From NCBI GenBank assembly GCA_017480395.1, contig JAFVAS010000132.1:1-17174 (forward strand): a stretch of 17,174 nt of DNA, in the 5' to 3' direction. Source of the stretch: Oscillospiraceae bacterium. Its GTDB lineage: Bacteria; Bacillota; Clostridia; Oscillospirales; Oscillospiraceae. Within the stretch, counting starts at the first letter, position 1, and each line of letters starts with the position of its first letter. Both the position numbers and the translations under genes were made by a program. This document shows, one piece after another, positions 8,195 to 13,947 of this stretch. The notes beneath the pieces are model-generated. The model did no database searches. It saw only the letters and a list, made by a program, of their open reading frames with translations, and had not been told where the DNA came from.

Positions 8195-8816
8195 TGTTGG
8201 CACCTCCTTCGTTGTCGGTCCGGATCTCCGCAATCTTATCCAGCAAAGCGCGGTCTTCATCGAAGTAGAAGCCACGGCTGCCGTACTTCTGCTTGACTTC
8301 CTCGGGCATATCCCAGGCAGTGACCGTGGTGCCGTACCACTGGAAGCCATCGGGATTGGGATGCAGCTCATTGCCGGCAGCCTTCACCATACGCAGCATA
8401 GGCTGGATGCACTCAATGGTGCAGCCGGTGCGCATACCGGTGCGGGCGGACACTTCCTCAGGGGTAGTAGCACCGTCCAGCAGGCAGGCAGCCACCTCCT
8501 CGGCGCGGGTGCCGACGCAGTAGCACAGGATCTGCTCGGGATTGAAATGTGCCTTGGCGCACAGGTCACGGATCTCCTTTTCGTCGAACTTGGAGACATC
8601 CACGCCCACATCAAAGGGTTCCTCCCGCTTGACCATGGTGATTGCGTAGAACGGGCAGCGGTCAGCACAGTTGGCGCATGCCATGCACTTGTCGGGTTCA
8701 GAATATGCCTTTTTGTCTGTCACGTGAATTGCATAGACGGGGCAGACCTTTTCGCAAATCTTACATCCGCGGCAAATTTCAGGGTCTACTTTGGCTACCA
8801 TTGTTACGCGTTTCAT
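8187..8816 (-). CDS. Two-[4Fe-4S] ferredoxin fused to a BFD-like iron-sulfur domain
   Basis: A 209-residue electron-transfer protein. Residues 10-60 form a bacterial dicluster ferredoxin with Cys15, 18, 21, 25 and Cys44, 47, 50, 54. A spacer follows, then a BFD/Fer2-BFD-like segment, ILCYCVGTRAEEV (96-108) to GCTIEC (131-136), giving Cys98-x-Cys100 and Cys132-xxx-Cys136; the second pair is CxxxC rather than the common CxxC. The last 60 residues are not recognised. I start at the ATG of MKRVTMVAKV because AGGAAGGGA precedes it by about 10 bases; the frame stays open back to 8888, but upstream starts lack a binding site. The 3' end overlaps the LarA-like start by 8 bases. It probably delivers or accepts electrons for the LarA-like protein or the pathway. 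Confidence 0.85.
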   Translation of the reverse strand: MKRVTMVAKVDPEICRGCKICEKVCPVYAIHVTDKKAYSEPDKCMACANCADRCPFYAITMVKREEPFDVGVDVSKFDEKEIRDLCAKAHFNPEQILCYCVGTRAEEVAACLLDGATTPEEVSARTGMRTGCTIECIQPMLRMVKAAGNELHPNPDGFQWYGTTVTAWDMPEEVKQKYGSRGFYFDEDRALLDKIAEIRTDNEGGANNG

Positions 8817-8891
8817 AGATTCTTTGTCCCTTCCTTTCAATTTTTTTCTATCTCTCAACTCCCGCTCCATGCGGAAGAGATGAGCCATGAT

Positions 8892-9668
8892 TCAGTCGAC
8901 AAACTTGACAGTCACGGAGCCCATGCCCTGGAAACTGGCCGTTACCACATCGCCTGCCACCACGGGAACAGCGGCTGTAAGCGCACCGGCCATCACGATG
9001 CTGCCGGCCTTCAGCTCGATATCAAACTCCGCCAGCATATTGGACAGACACGCCACAGCGGCGGCTGGATTCCCCCAGACCTCAGCGGTGGTACCGCTGT
9101 TGGCCAGTTCGCCGTTCTTTTCCAGCGTCATGCCGGTCAGGCGCATATCGACCTGGTCGATGGGAGTCATCCGGCTTCCCACCATCAGGCGGGCAGAGGA
9201 CCCGTTGTCCGAAATCGTATCCTGCAGCTTGATCTTCCAATCCTTGATCCGGGAATCCACGATCTCCAGAGACGGCACCACATACTTAGTGGCTTCATAC
9301 ACGTCCGCCACAGTCACGCCGGGGCCCTTCAGCGTCTTGTTCAGGCAGAAGGACAGCTCACCTTCCACCTTGGGCTGGATGAGTTCGGAAACGTGGCAGA
9401 CCTGCCCGTCCGTCAGCAGCATATCGTCAAACAGGTGGCCATAATCGGGGACATCCACATTCAGCAGCTTCTGCATGGCCTGGCTGGTCAGACCGATCTT
9501 CATGCCCACCAACTTCGCGCCGTTTTCTACCCGGCGGTGCACATTTTCCAACTGGACCCGGTATGCGTCCTCCACAGTCATTTCAGGATACATATCCGTC
9601 AGTCTTCCGATCTGCTCCCGCTTCTCCTCTGCTTCCCACAGCATATCTGCCAAAGCCTTATAGTCCAT
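8892..9668 (-). CDS. 2-keto-4-pentenoate hydratase family protein (MhpD/HpaH-like)
   Basis: A 258-residue cytoplasmic enzyme of the fumarylacetoacetate-hydrolase superfamily, hydratase branch, which adds water across the double bond of 2-oxo-4-enoates using Mg or Mn. Conserved motifs are KIGLTSQAMQ (Lys57 onward), VEGE with Glu102 and Glu104, LEIVDSRIKDWKIKLQDT with Glu135, and the DN.SS segment. The three glutamates match the metal-binding triad of MhpD. GGGAGGAA lies 6 bases before the ATG. It is the third gene of the operon. No partner aldolase or aldehyde dehydrogenase is in the window, so the route onward is unknown; decarboxylation or another hydratase-like reaction on a related 2-oxo acid is also possible. 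Confidence 0.9.
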   Translation of the reverse strand: MDYKALADMLWEAEEKREQIGRLTDMYPEMTVEDAYRVQLENVHRRVENGAKLVGMKIGLTSQAMQKLLNVDVPDYGHLFDDMLLTDGQVCHVSELIQPKVEGELSFCLNKTLKGPGVTVADVYEATKYVVPSLEIVDSRIKDWKIKLQDTISDNGSSARLMVGSRMTPIDQVDMRLTGMTLEKNGELANSGTTAEVWGNPAAAVACLSNMLAEFDIELKAGSIVMAGALTAAVPVVAGDVVTASFQGMGSVTVKFVD

Positions 9669-9701
9669 ACTCTGTTCCTCCCTTAAAAATCATAGATCTC
9701 T

Positions 9702-10604
9702 TTACATGGAATGGTGGTGATGGAACATTCCTTTCTGCCGCCATTTTTCCGCCAATACGGCCGCCAGCCTGTCAGCCAGGAGGGTCTTGTCCCAGCCCTC
9801 TTCCAATCCCTGAAGCAGGACCGGAGCCGTCAGCTCCACTTCGTCATGCGGTCCCGGCAAAGAGACCATCAGGCTCAGACCCTCGCTGCCGACGCCAACA
9901 CGGACACCGTCCTTGACATGGCGTCCCGTCCCCTTTGTAAACTTGACCACATAGGGGGTGGCAGCTTCCCGGTCGATGGCGCAGATGCCTTCCACCGTGT
10001 GGTCCTTGTCCTCGGCGCCCACGCCGCCGCTGGTCACGATCAGGCCAAAGCCCCGGTTCAGCGCGTCAGACAGCTTCTCCACCACATCGGACAGGTCGTC
10101 TGCCATGATCTCGCCCACAGTCACCTTATAGCCGGCCTTCTCCAGCATCTCCTTCAGATACGGGGTATTGGTATCCTCGATCAGGCCCTGCTGCAGTTCA
10201 AACCCCGTGGGAAACACGATCGCCCGGCGGGAAACGTTTTTTCGCAATTCCTCCGTCATTTTGGCCACCCGCTCCAGCATGGCCTCCTGGTCCTCCACAC
10301 CGGCGCAGATCTGGCCCAAGATACCATTGGAGTGGATATATGTGTCCGGGTACAATGTCACTCCCGGCAGAGCTGCCACCGCGTCCAGGATGGCCTGCTC
10401 CTTTCCCATGATATTTTCCTGCGGGATGTTGGTCGCCAGCACATCCAGCGTGATATGGCGGGGGCGTACATCTACAACCAGCACTTCCCCGTCCGACAGG
10501 CCCAGAACTCTGGCCACAGCGTTGGCCAGGTCAGTCAGGTTCGTATTGTCCAGGGTAATCTCGTTCACCCACAATTCCGTTTTTTCCAGCAGATTCAGTC
10601 CCAT
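9702..10604 (-). CDS. MoCF/CinA-like nucleotide-binding domain protein
   Basis: A 300-residue protein whose C-terminal half is a MoCF (MogA/MoeA/CinA N-domain type) fold: RAIVFPTGFELQQGLIEDTN (about 152-171) and FGLIVTSGGVGAEDKDHTVEG (about 210-230), the latter matching the TTGGxGxxxxDxT loop. The N-terminal 150 residues (ITLDNTNLTDLANAV, PRHITLDVL, IHSNGILGQI) are not recognised. Molybdopterin synthesis is not indicated, since no moa/moe genes are near; in CinA this fold handles ADP-ribose-type nucleotides. Next to a NadC-like gene and an NPN locus it could act on a pyridine nucleotide or the pincer cofactor; this is inference. The protein ends MFHHHHSM, a natural metal-binding tail. AGGAGGAA inside the end of the upstream gene gives a 6-base spacing to the ATG. 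Confidence 0.75.
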   Translation of the reverse strand: MGLNLLEKTELWVNEITLDNTNLTDLANAVARVLGLSDGEVLVVDVRPRHITLDVLATNIPQENIMGKEQAILDAVAALPGVTLYPDTYIHSNGILGQICAGVEDQEAMLERVAKMTEELRKNVSRRAIVFPTGFELQQGLIEDTNTPYLKEMLEKAGYKVTVGEIMADDLSDVVEKLSDALNRGFGLIVTSGGVGAEDKDHTVEGICAIDREAATPYVVKFTKGTGRHVKDGVRVGVGSEGLSLMVSLPGPHDEVELTAPVLLQGLEEGWDKTLLADRLAAVLAEKWRQKGMFHHHHSM

Positions 10605-10607
10605 GTT

Positions 10608-11411
10608 CTATTCCTCCTGCAATACGTCCAGCTTCAGGTCAAGCAGTTTCGCATCCACGATCTCTTTCCCGATGCACAAAATGTCAATGCCCTGTTCCGT
10701 GAGATCCGGGATATCCGTCAGGTGTACGTTGCCCGCAAAGGCAACCTTGACGCTTCCCCGTTCCCCGGTGCGTTCAAGCTCCGCGACGCACTGGCGCACA
10801 TCCTCCAGATCTCCAGTATCCACCATCAAGATCCCGGCGCCGCCCTCCAGGGCCTGCCGTGTCTCCTCCGCAACGCTGGCGGTCATTCCGCGGATCTGTA
10901 CCACGACCGTGGAGCCCGGCAGCTTTTTGCAGGCCGTCAGCGCAGATGGGATCGATCCGAACATTCTGATAAAGTTTTTATCCAGATAGACCATTGGCGG
11001 CTGGCAGATCCGGAACGCTGCGCCGCCGGCGGCTGTCGCCTTCCGGACCATCTGCTTGATGGCAGGCGGCATCTTTTTCCAGGAACCGGAGACGATCTGC
11101 GTTTTTCCATCCGCCAGCTGCACGGCGGTCCTGGAGGCTGTCGCGATGCCGGACGCTTTGGCCAGGGTACCGATTAGTCGTTCTTCCGCAAGGGCGATCT
11201 GCTTCGGCGTCCCCAGAAAATTTCCAAACCGCTCTCCGTGTGAAACCTCCGCCCCCTCTGCCTTGCACAATTCCAGGTCGATGCCCAGCTCTTTGGCACA
11301 GGCATAGGCTTCCTCAACACCGGAGATCACACCGGAGCGCTCTGCTGTCAAAACGGCGCGAAACCGCTTTGACGCGATCTCTTCAAACAAAATATCCCGG
11401 ATGTCTTCCAT
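10608..11411 (-). CDS. NadC-like (quinolinate phosphoribosyltransferase fold) protein, divergent
   Basis: A 267-residue protein resembling nicotinate-nucleotide pyrophosphorylase, which makes NaMN from quinolinate and PRPP. Family landmarks are AEER (Arg78) and SGIAT (87-91), a basic SWKKMPP segment (110-116) where NadC has TRKTTPG, GGAAFR with Arg134 for GGGxxHR, LDKNF with Lys145 for IKDNH, MVDTGDLEDV (about 196), and AGNVHLTDIPDLTEQGIDIL (226 onward) for the SGNVxxxN strand-helix. The HR and DNH motifs are altered, so the substrate may differ from quinolinate. It is the first gene of the catabolic operon, 3 bases ahead of the MoCF-like gene, with AGAGGAGG before the ATG. LarB uses nicotinate adenine dinucleotide, so a role in the cofactor's pyridine supply is attractive but unproven. 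A ModD-like or other role is possible. Confidence 0.75.
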   Translation of the reverse strand: MEDIRDILFEEIASKRFRAVLTAERSGVISGVEEAYACAKELGIDLELCKAEGAEVSHGERFGNFLGTPKQIALAEERLIGTLAKASGIATASRTAVQLADGKTQIVSGSWKKMPPAIKQMVRKATAAGGAAFRICQPPMVYLDKNFIRMFGSIPSALTACKKLPGSTVVVQIRGMTASVAEETRQALEGGAGILMVDTGDLEDVRQCVAELERTGERGSVKVAFAGNVHLTDIPDLTEQGIDILCIGKEIVDAKLLDLKLDVLQEE

Positions 11412-11433
11412 ACGGCCTCCTCTTTGAGTTCGG

Positions 11434-11453
11434 TATTGTCAAACAGCGTTTTG
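11434..11453 (-). promoter_or_regulatory. Putative IclR-type operator C (degenerate)
   Basis: On the minus strand AAACGCTGTTT is followed at the same spacing by AATA, resembling site A (AACGCCGTTT...AATAA). It lies in the leader of the NadC-like gene, about 25-40 bases before its ATG. It is weaker than site B and may be an auxiliary half of the control region. Confidence 0.35.
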
Positions 11454-11490
11454 TCATCGGCATAAAAAGAACCCGTCTCTTCACTTTTCA

Positions 11491-11512
11491 TTATTACCGA
11501 ACGACGTTCTTA
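11491..11512 (-). promoter_or_regulatory. Putative IclR-type operator B, upstream of the catabolic operon
   Basis: Contains the perfect 5-1-5 palindrome GAACG-A-CGTTC (11499-11509) followed on the minus strand by GGTAATAA. It matches the nifJ site at 18 of 22 bases. It overlaps a candidate -10 (TATAAG, 11514-11509 on the minus strand), so a bound regulator would block or reposition polymerase. No good -35 is visible at 17 bases, consistent with a weak or activator-dependent promoter. The IclR gene ends 39 bases away. Confidence 0.6.
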
Positions 11513-11535
11513 TATTTTTCGATTGCAATACTGTT

Positions 11536-11563
11536 CTACCGGGGACAATCTCATCCCCGGTAG
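11536..11563 (-). repeat. Perfect 10-bp hairpin spanning the IclR gene stop codon
   Basis: Arms CTACCGGGGA (11536-11545) and TCCCCGGTAG (11554-11563) with an 8-base loop. The TGA stop of the regulator gene falls in the loop. There is no T-run on either side, so it is at best a Rho-assisted or weak terminator separating the regulator from the catabolic operon. Confidence 0.6.
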
Positions 11564-12321
11564 CCCAGTCTGGCAGAAAGTTCCTTTGTTCGGGTCAAAA
11601 GTTCTCTTTTTACTTCCTCCGCATCAACATCCTTGATGCGGCCATACGGAAACGAAAGGCTAATGGCCAGTTCCGGCTCCCCATCCTTCTGGAGTACAGG
11701 CGCTGCAATACAACACAGACCGTCCTCGATCTCTTCCCGGTCCATTGCGATACCGGTTCTGCGGATCTCAGTCAACTCTTCCATAAGGCCCTGTTTTGTC
11801 GTGATGGTCTTTTCCGTCAGTTTCTTCAGCGGGAATCTCAGATACTGGTCCACATAGGTCTCAGGCAGATATGCCAGCATGGCTTTTCCCACACCAGTGC
11901 AATGCATGGGAGCTCTTTTTCCAACATTGGATGCGCTGATCAAAGATGTCCCCGCATCCAGTTTGTCGATATAGATGATCTCGCCTTCACTGTGGGTCGC
12001 GATATGGACTGTCGCCGGATATTTTTCGGCCAGAGACGCGCAGAGGTACTTGGCCTCATTGCGAATATCAATACGGGAAAGAACCAGATTTCCCATCTCA
12101 AACAGGGTGATCCCCAGCCGGTATTTTTTCGTGCTGGCCACCTGCTCCAGATAACCATAGGTCGCCAGAGTATTGACAAGGCCGAACACGGTACTCTTAT
12201 TCAATCCCATTTCCGCAGCGATCTCAGAGATCCCTAATTCCGGAGTCTGTAAAAAACAATTCAAGATTTCAGCAGCACGAGCAACAGACTGTACTTGTAC
12301 GCCACTGTTTCTTTTTTCCAT
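11551..12321 (-). CDS. IclR-family transcriptional regulator
   Basis: A 256-residue DNA-binding regulator. The N-terminal winged helix-turn-helix spans about residues 8-75 (VQSVARAAEILNCFLQ, ISEIAAEMGLNKSTVFGLVNTL). The C-terminal effector domain follows, with GKRAPMHCTGVGKAMLAYLP and EEIEDGLCCIAAPV, the ligand-pocket motifs of the family. I choose the ATG at 12321 because AAGGGAG lies 8 bases upstream; a GTG 24 bases further up is possible but has a poor site. It is second in an operon with the DUF3842 gene (36-base gap). IclR proteins usually sense an aromatic or small-acid metabolite and control an adjacent operon. The shared sites upstream of the NadC-like gene and of nifJ are its likely targets. 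Confidence 0.92.
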   Translation of the reverse strand: MEKRNSGVQVQSVARAAEILNCFLQTPELGISEIAAEMGLNKSTVFGLVNTLATYGYLEQVASTKKYRLGITLFEMGNLVLSRIDIRNEAKYLCASLAEKYPATVHIATHSEGEIIYIDKLDAGTSLISASNVGKRAPMHCTGVGKAMLAYLPETYVDQYLRFPLKKLTEKTITTKQGLMEELTEIRRTGIAMDREEIEDGLCCIAAPVLQKDGEPELAISLSFPYGRIKDVDAEEVKRELLTRTKELSARLGYRG

Positions 12322-12357
12322 GCTCTTGCTCCCTTCTGCTGACACTCTTTTGAAGAC

Positions 12358-12789
12358 TTACTCCGTTGGGCACTCGATTTCTTCCTGCAGCATACGCACA
12401 GCTTCATCCAAATATTTTTGCATCGGCTGCGTCGGTCCGATCGCAAGACGGATCCTGCACCGCTGTGACGGAAGCAGTATTTTCACCGCGTCGCTTTCGC
12501 CCACAGCAGCCGCCATCGCAGGCGTCACTTCTCCCAACAGTCCGTTGGCGGACAGGACTGCCACCGGCCCCATAATGATCTCAACACGGGCGGCGTTATA
12601 CACGATGGCGTTTTCACCGGTCGCGCCGTCATCCGCGCCTGCCCGCATCATCGCGGCAGTGGCAAGCGCGTTTGTTCCCAAGGCACGGACATGAACGTCC
12701 GGAAAGCTCGCCTTGACACGTTCTACCAAGGCTTTTCCAACGCCGCCGCCCTGGCCGTCTATCACCGCAACTTTGATGGAACCTTTCAT
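12358..12789 (-). CDS. DUF3842 family protein
   Basis: A 143-residue protein of unknown function, recognised as DUF3842 by MKGSIKVAVIDGQGGGVGKALVERV at the start, followed by LGTNALATAAMMRAGADDGATGENAIV and GPVAVLSANGLLGEVTPAMAAAVGES. The Gly-rich DGQGGGVGKAL segment after a first beta strand looks like a Rossmann-type nucleotide-binding loop. The preferred ATG at 12789 has GGAAAG about 11 bases upstream; the frame continues to an ATG at 12825 without a binding site. It is the first gene of the regulator operon and starts from the promoter at 12864-12892. A sensory or nucleotide-binding partner of IclR would be speculation. Confidence 0.85.
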   Translation of the reverse strand: MKGSIKVAVIDGQGGGVGKALVERVKASFPDVHVRALGTNALATAAMMRAGADDGATGENAIVYNAARVEIIMGPVAVLSANGLLGEVTPAMAAAVGESDAVKILLPSQRCRIRLAIGPTQPMQKYLDEAVRMLQEEIECPTE

Positions 12790-12863
12790 CCGTTCTGCGC
12801 CTTTCCCGCATGAATTTACCTTCATATATCATATAGGTATCTTTGCTCACACAATGTAACCTT

Positions 12864-12892
12864 ATCTTAATATTCCAGGCATCTTCTGTCAA
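12864..12892 (-). promoter_or_regulatory. Candidate promoter of the DUF3842-IclR operon
   Basis: On the minus strand a perfect TTGACA (12892-12887) and TAAGAT (12869-12864) are separated by 17 bases. Just upstream lies AATTCGGTATTT (12914-12903), which resembles the GTTCGGTAAT half of operator B and could be an autoregulatory contact. Confidence 0.65.
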
Positions 12893-12967
12893 TGATTTTC
12901 GTAAATACCGAATTAAGTTTGGCAATATTGAACAACGGAGCAGTTTTCATTTTATACATTGCACCAA

Positions 12968-12997
12968 TTGACTTTTTCAGACGGTTTTCGCTATACT
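12968..12997 (+). promoter_or_regulatory. Candidate promoter of the larE operon
   Basis: TTGACT (12968-12973) and TATACT (12992-12997) with an 18-base spacer. The predicted start near 13004 gives a structured leader of about 175 nt. The promoter is divergent from that of DUF3842-IclR; their -35 boxes are about 75 bases apart, so regulation could be shared. Confidence 0.65.
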
Positions 12998-13121
12998 GAG
13001 CATACACAGCCAGAAGGTTGTTTTTGGGGCCAGAAGGCTCTTGATCCCCAGGTACGAATATAGATAGCTGAAGGGTCCGTGGTCCCTGCACCGCGGACAC
13101 TATGACAGAAGTCGATGTAAT

Positions 13122-13135
13122 ATGTCTGAAGACAT
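13122..13135 (+). promoter_or_regulatory. Antiterminator hairpin competing with the larE leader terminator
   Basis: ATGTC-TGAA-GACAT forms a 5-bp stem whose 3' arm GACAT (13131-13135) is also the 5' arm of the downstream terminator. The two hairpins cannot coexist. Confidence 0.55.
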
Positions 13136-13158
13136 ACCCTCCCGGGTATGTCTTTTTT
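13129..13158 (+). terminator. Intrinsic terminator inside the larE leader
   Basis: Perfect 11-bp stem AAGACATACCC / GGGTATGTCTT with a TCCC loop (13140-13143), running into six T residues (13153-13158). It ends only about 20 bases before the larE ATG, so it acts as a premature terminator controlling the operon rather than ending an upstream gene, since no plus-strand gene lies upstream. Confidence 0.8.
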
Positions 13159-13178
13159 ATCGACTGAAAGGAGGAAGC

Positions 13179-13934
13179 ATGGAACTGAATGCCTTTTTTG
13201 AGCAGAACCCATCCGGAGCGCTGGCTTTTTCTGGCGGTGTGGATTCCTCTCTGCTGGTCTGGGCAGCCGCGAAATACGGTCAAGGCTGGCACGCCTACTA
13301 TGTACACTCCGCATTTCAGCCCGCCTTTGAACTGGAAGACGCCAGGCGGGTCGCAGAGCAATGCGGAATGCCCCTTACCATCATAGAAGGTGATATCCTT
13401 CAGTATCCGGAGGTGACCGCCAATCCCGCGGACCGCTGCTATTACTGCAAGCGGCGCATCTTCTCCGCCATTCTCCGGCAGGCTGCGAAGGACGGGCACA
13501 AGCTGGTCATCGACGGCACAAACGCCTCGGATGACGCGGATGACCGCCCCGGGATGAGGGCCCTGCGGGAGCTGGAGGTCCGCTCCCCTCTCCGGGAATG
13601 CGGACTGACCAAGTCCGATGTCCGGACGATGTGCCGGGAGGCAGACCTGTTTGTCTGGAACAAGCCCTCCTATGCCTGCCTCGCCACGCGTATCCCCGCC
13701 GGAACACCCATCACGGAAGAGGCCCTGCGGAAGGTGGAGCGGGGCGAGGACCTTCTCGCCTCCATGGGCTTCCGGGATTTCCGCATCAGGCTCCGGGGAG
13801 GCGCGGCGGTCATTCAGGTGACAGAGTCCCAGCAGGACGAGGCATGGGAGCGGCGCAAAGAGCTCCTCTCCCGGTTGACTCCCATGTTCCCCCTGGTATC
13901 TCTGGACCTGGCAGGCCGAACATGCAGTGACTGA
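13179..13934 (+). CDS. larE: LarE, ATP-dependent sulfur transferase of NPN cofactor synthesis
   Basis: A 251-residue cytoplasmic PP-loop enzyme that adenylylates the carboxylates of the LarB product and replaces them with thiocarboxylates. The ATP motif is FSGGVDSS (17-24). DGTNASDDADDRPG (112-125) and SPLRECGLTKSDVR (136-149) are typical of the family. WNKPSYACLATRIP (160-173) carries Cys167, the counterpart of the sulfur-donating Cys in Lactobacillus. Cys87 and Cys90 in RCYYCKRR make, with Cys167, a three-cysteine set like that of LarE forms that use a [4Fe-4S] cluster to pass sulfur catalytically. The ATG at 13179 has AAAGGAGGAAG just upstream; an in-frame ATG at 13122 lies in the leader hairpin and is rejected. 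First gene of the operon. Confidence 0.93.
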   Translation: MELNAFFEQNPSGALAFSGGVDSSLLVWAAAKYGQGWHAYYVHSAFQPAFELEDARRVAEQCGMPLTIIEGDILQYPEVTANPADRCYYCKRRIFSAILRQAAKDGHKLVIDGTNASDDADDRPGMRALRELEVRSPLRECGLTKSDVRTMCREADLFVWNKPSYACLATRIPAGTPITEEALRKVERGEDLLASMGFRDFRIRLRGGAAVIQVTESQQDEAWERRKELLSRLTPMFPLVSLDLAGRTCSD

Positions 13935-13947
13935 AAGGACGGTATAT

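Larger units (their letters stand above)
13004..13178 (+). ncRNA. Structured attenuator/riboswitch-like leader of the lar operon
   Basis: The untranslated region between the predicted start and the larE ATG is full of stems. In order: CAGCC-AGAA-GGTTG (13007-13020); TGGGG/CCCCA (13025-13050) enclosing CC-AGAA-GG; an 8-bp stem GTCCGTGG/CCGCGGAC (13075-13098); GAC-AGAA-GTC (13104-13113); then an antiterminator and a terminator. Two mutually exclusive structures at the 3' end are the usual architecture of a transcriptional riboswitch. It matches no riboswitch class I can recall, and a nickel or pincer-nucleotide ligand is a guess from the genes it precedes. Confidence 0.5.

Noticed and set aside
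8195..8371. N-terminal extension of the LarA-like frame upstream of 8194
   Set aside because: It runs through the ferredoxin coding sequence in another frame; the ATG at 8194 has a strong GGAGGTG site.
5444..9686. Very long plus-strand frames (5444-8296 and 8034-9686) opposite the permease, LarA-like, ferredoxin and hydratase genes
   Set aside because: Low-complexity Gly/His/Asp translations antisense to genes with clear motifs and ribosome binding sites.
9702..10604. Calling the MoCF-domain gene a molybdenum cofactor synthesis gene (mogA/moaB/moeA)
   Set aside because: Only the fold motif is shared; the N-terminal half is different and no other molybdenum cofactor gene is present.
10608..11411. 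Calling the first operon gene a housekeeping nadC
   Set aside because: No nadA or nadB neighbour, IclR-type control, and altered HR and DNH motifs.
13007..13050. ANTAR-type dual-hairpin target in the lar leader
   Set aside because: The paired hairpins close to AGAA tetraloops and do not give hexaloops with A at position 1 and G at position 4.
13071..13098. T-box-like sequence (GAAGGGT ... GCACCGCGG) in the lar leader
   Set aside because: The invariant TGGnACCGCG order is broken by an 8-bp stem, and the operon has no amino-acid or tRNA-synthetase gene.
13122..13178. Upstream in-frame ATG for larE
   Set aside because: Lies in the antiterminator/terminator hairpins, has no Shine-Dalgarno sequence and adds 19 unconserved residues.
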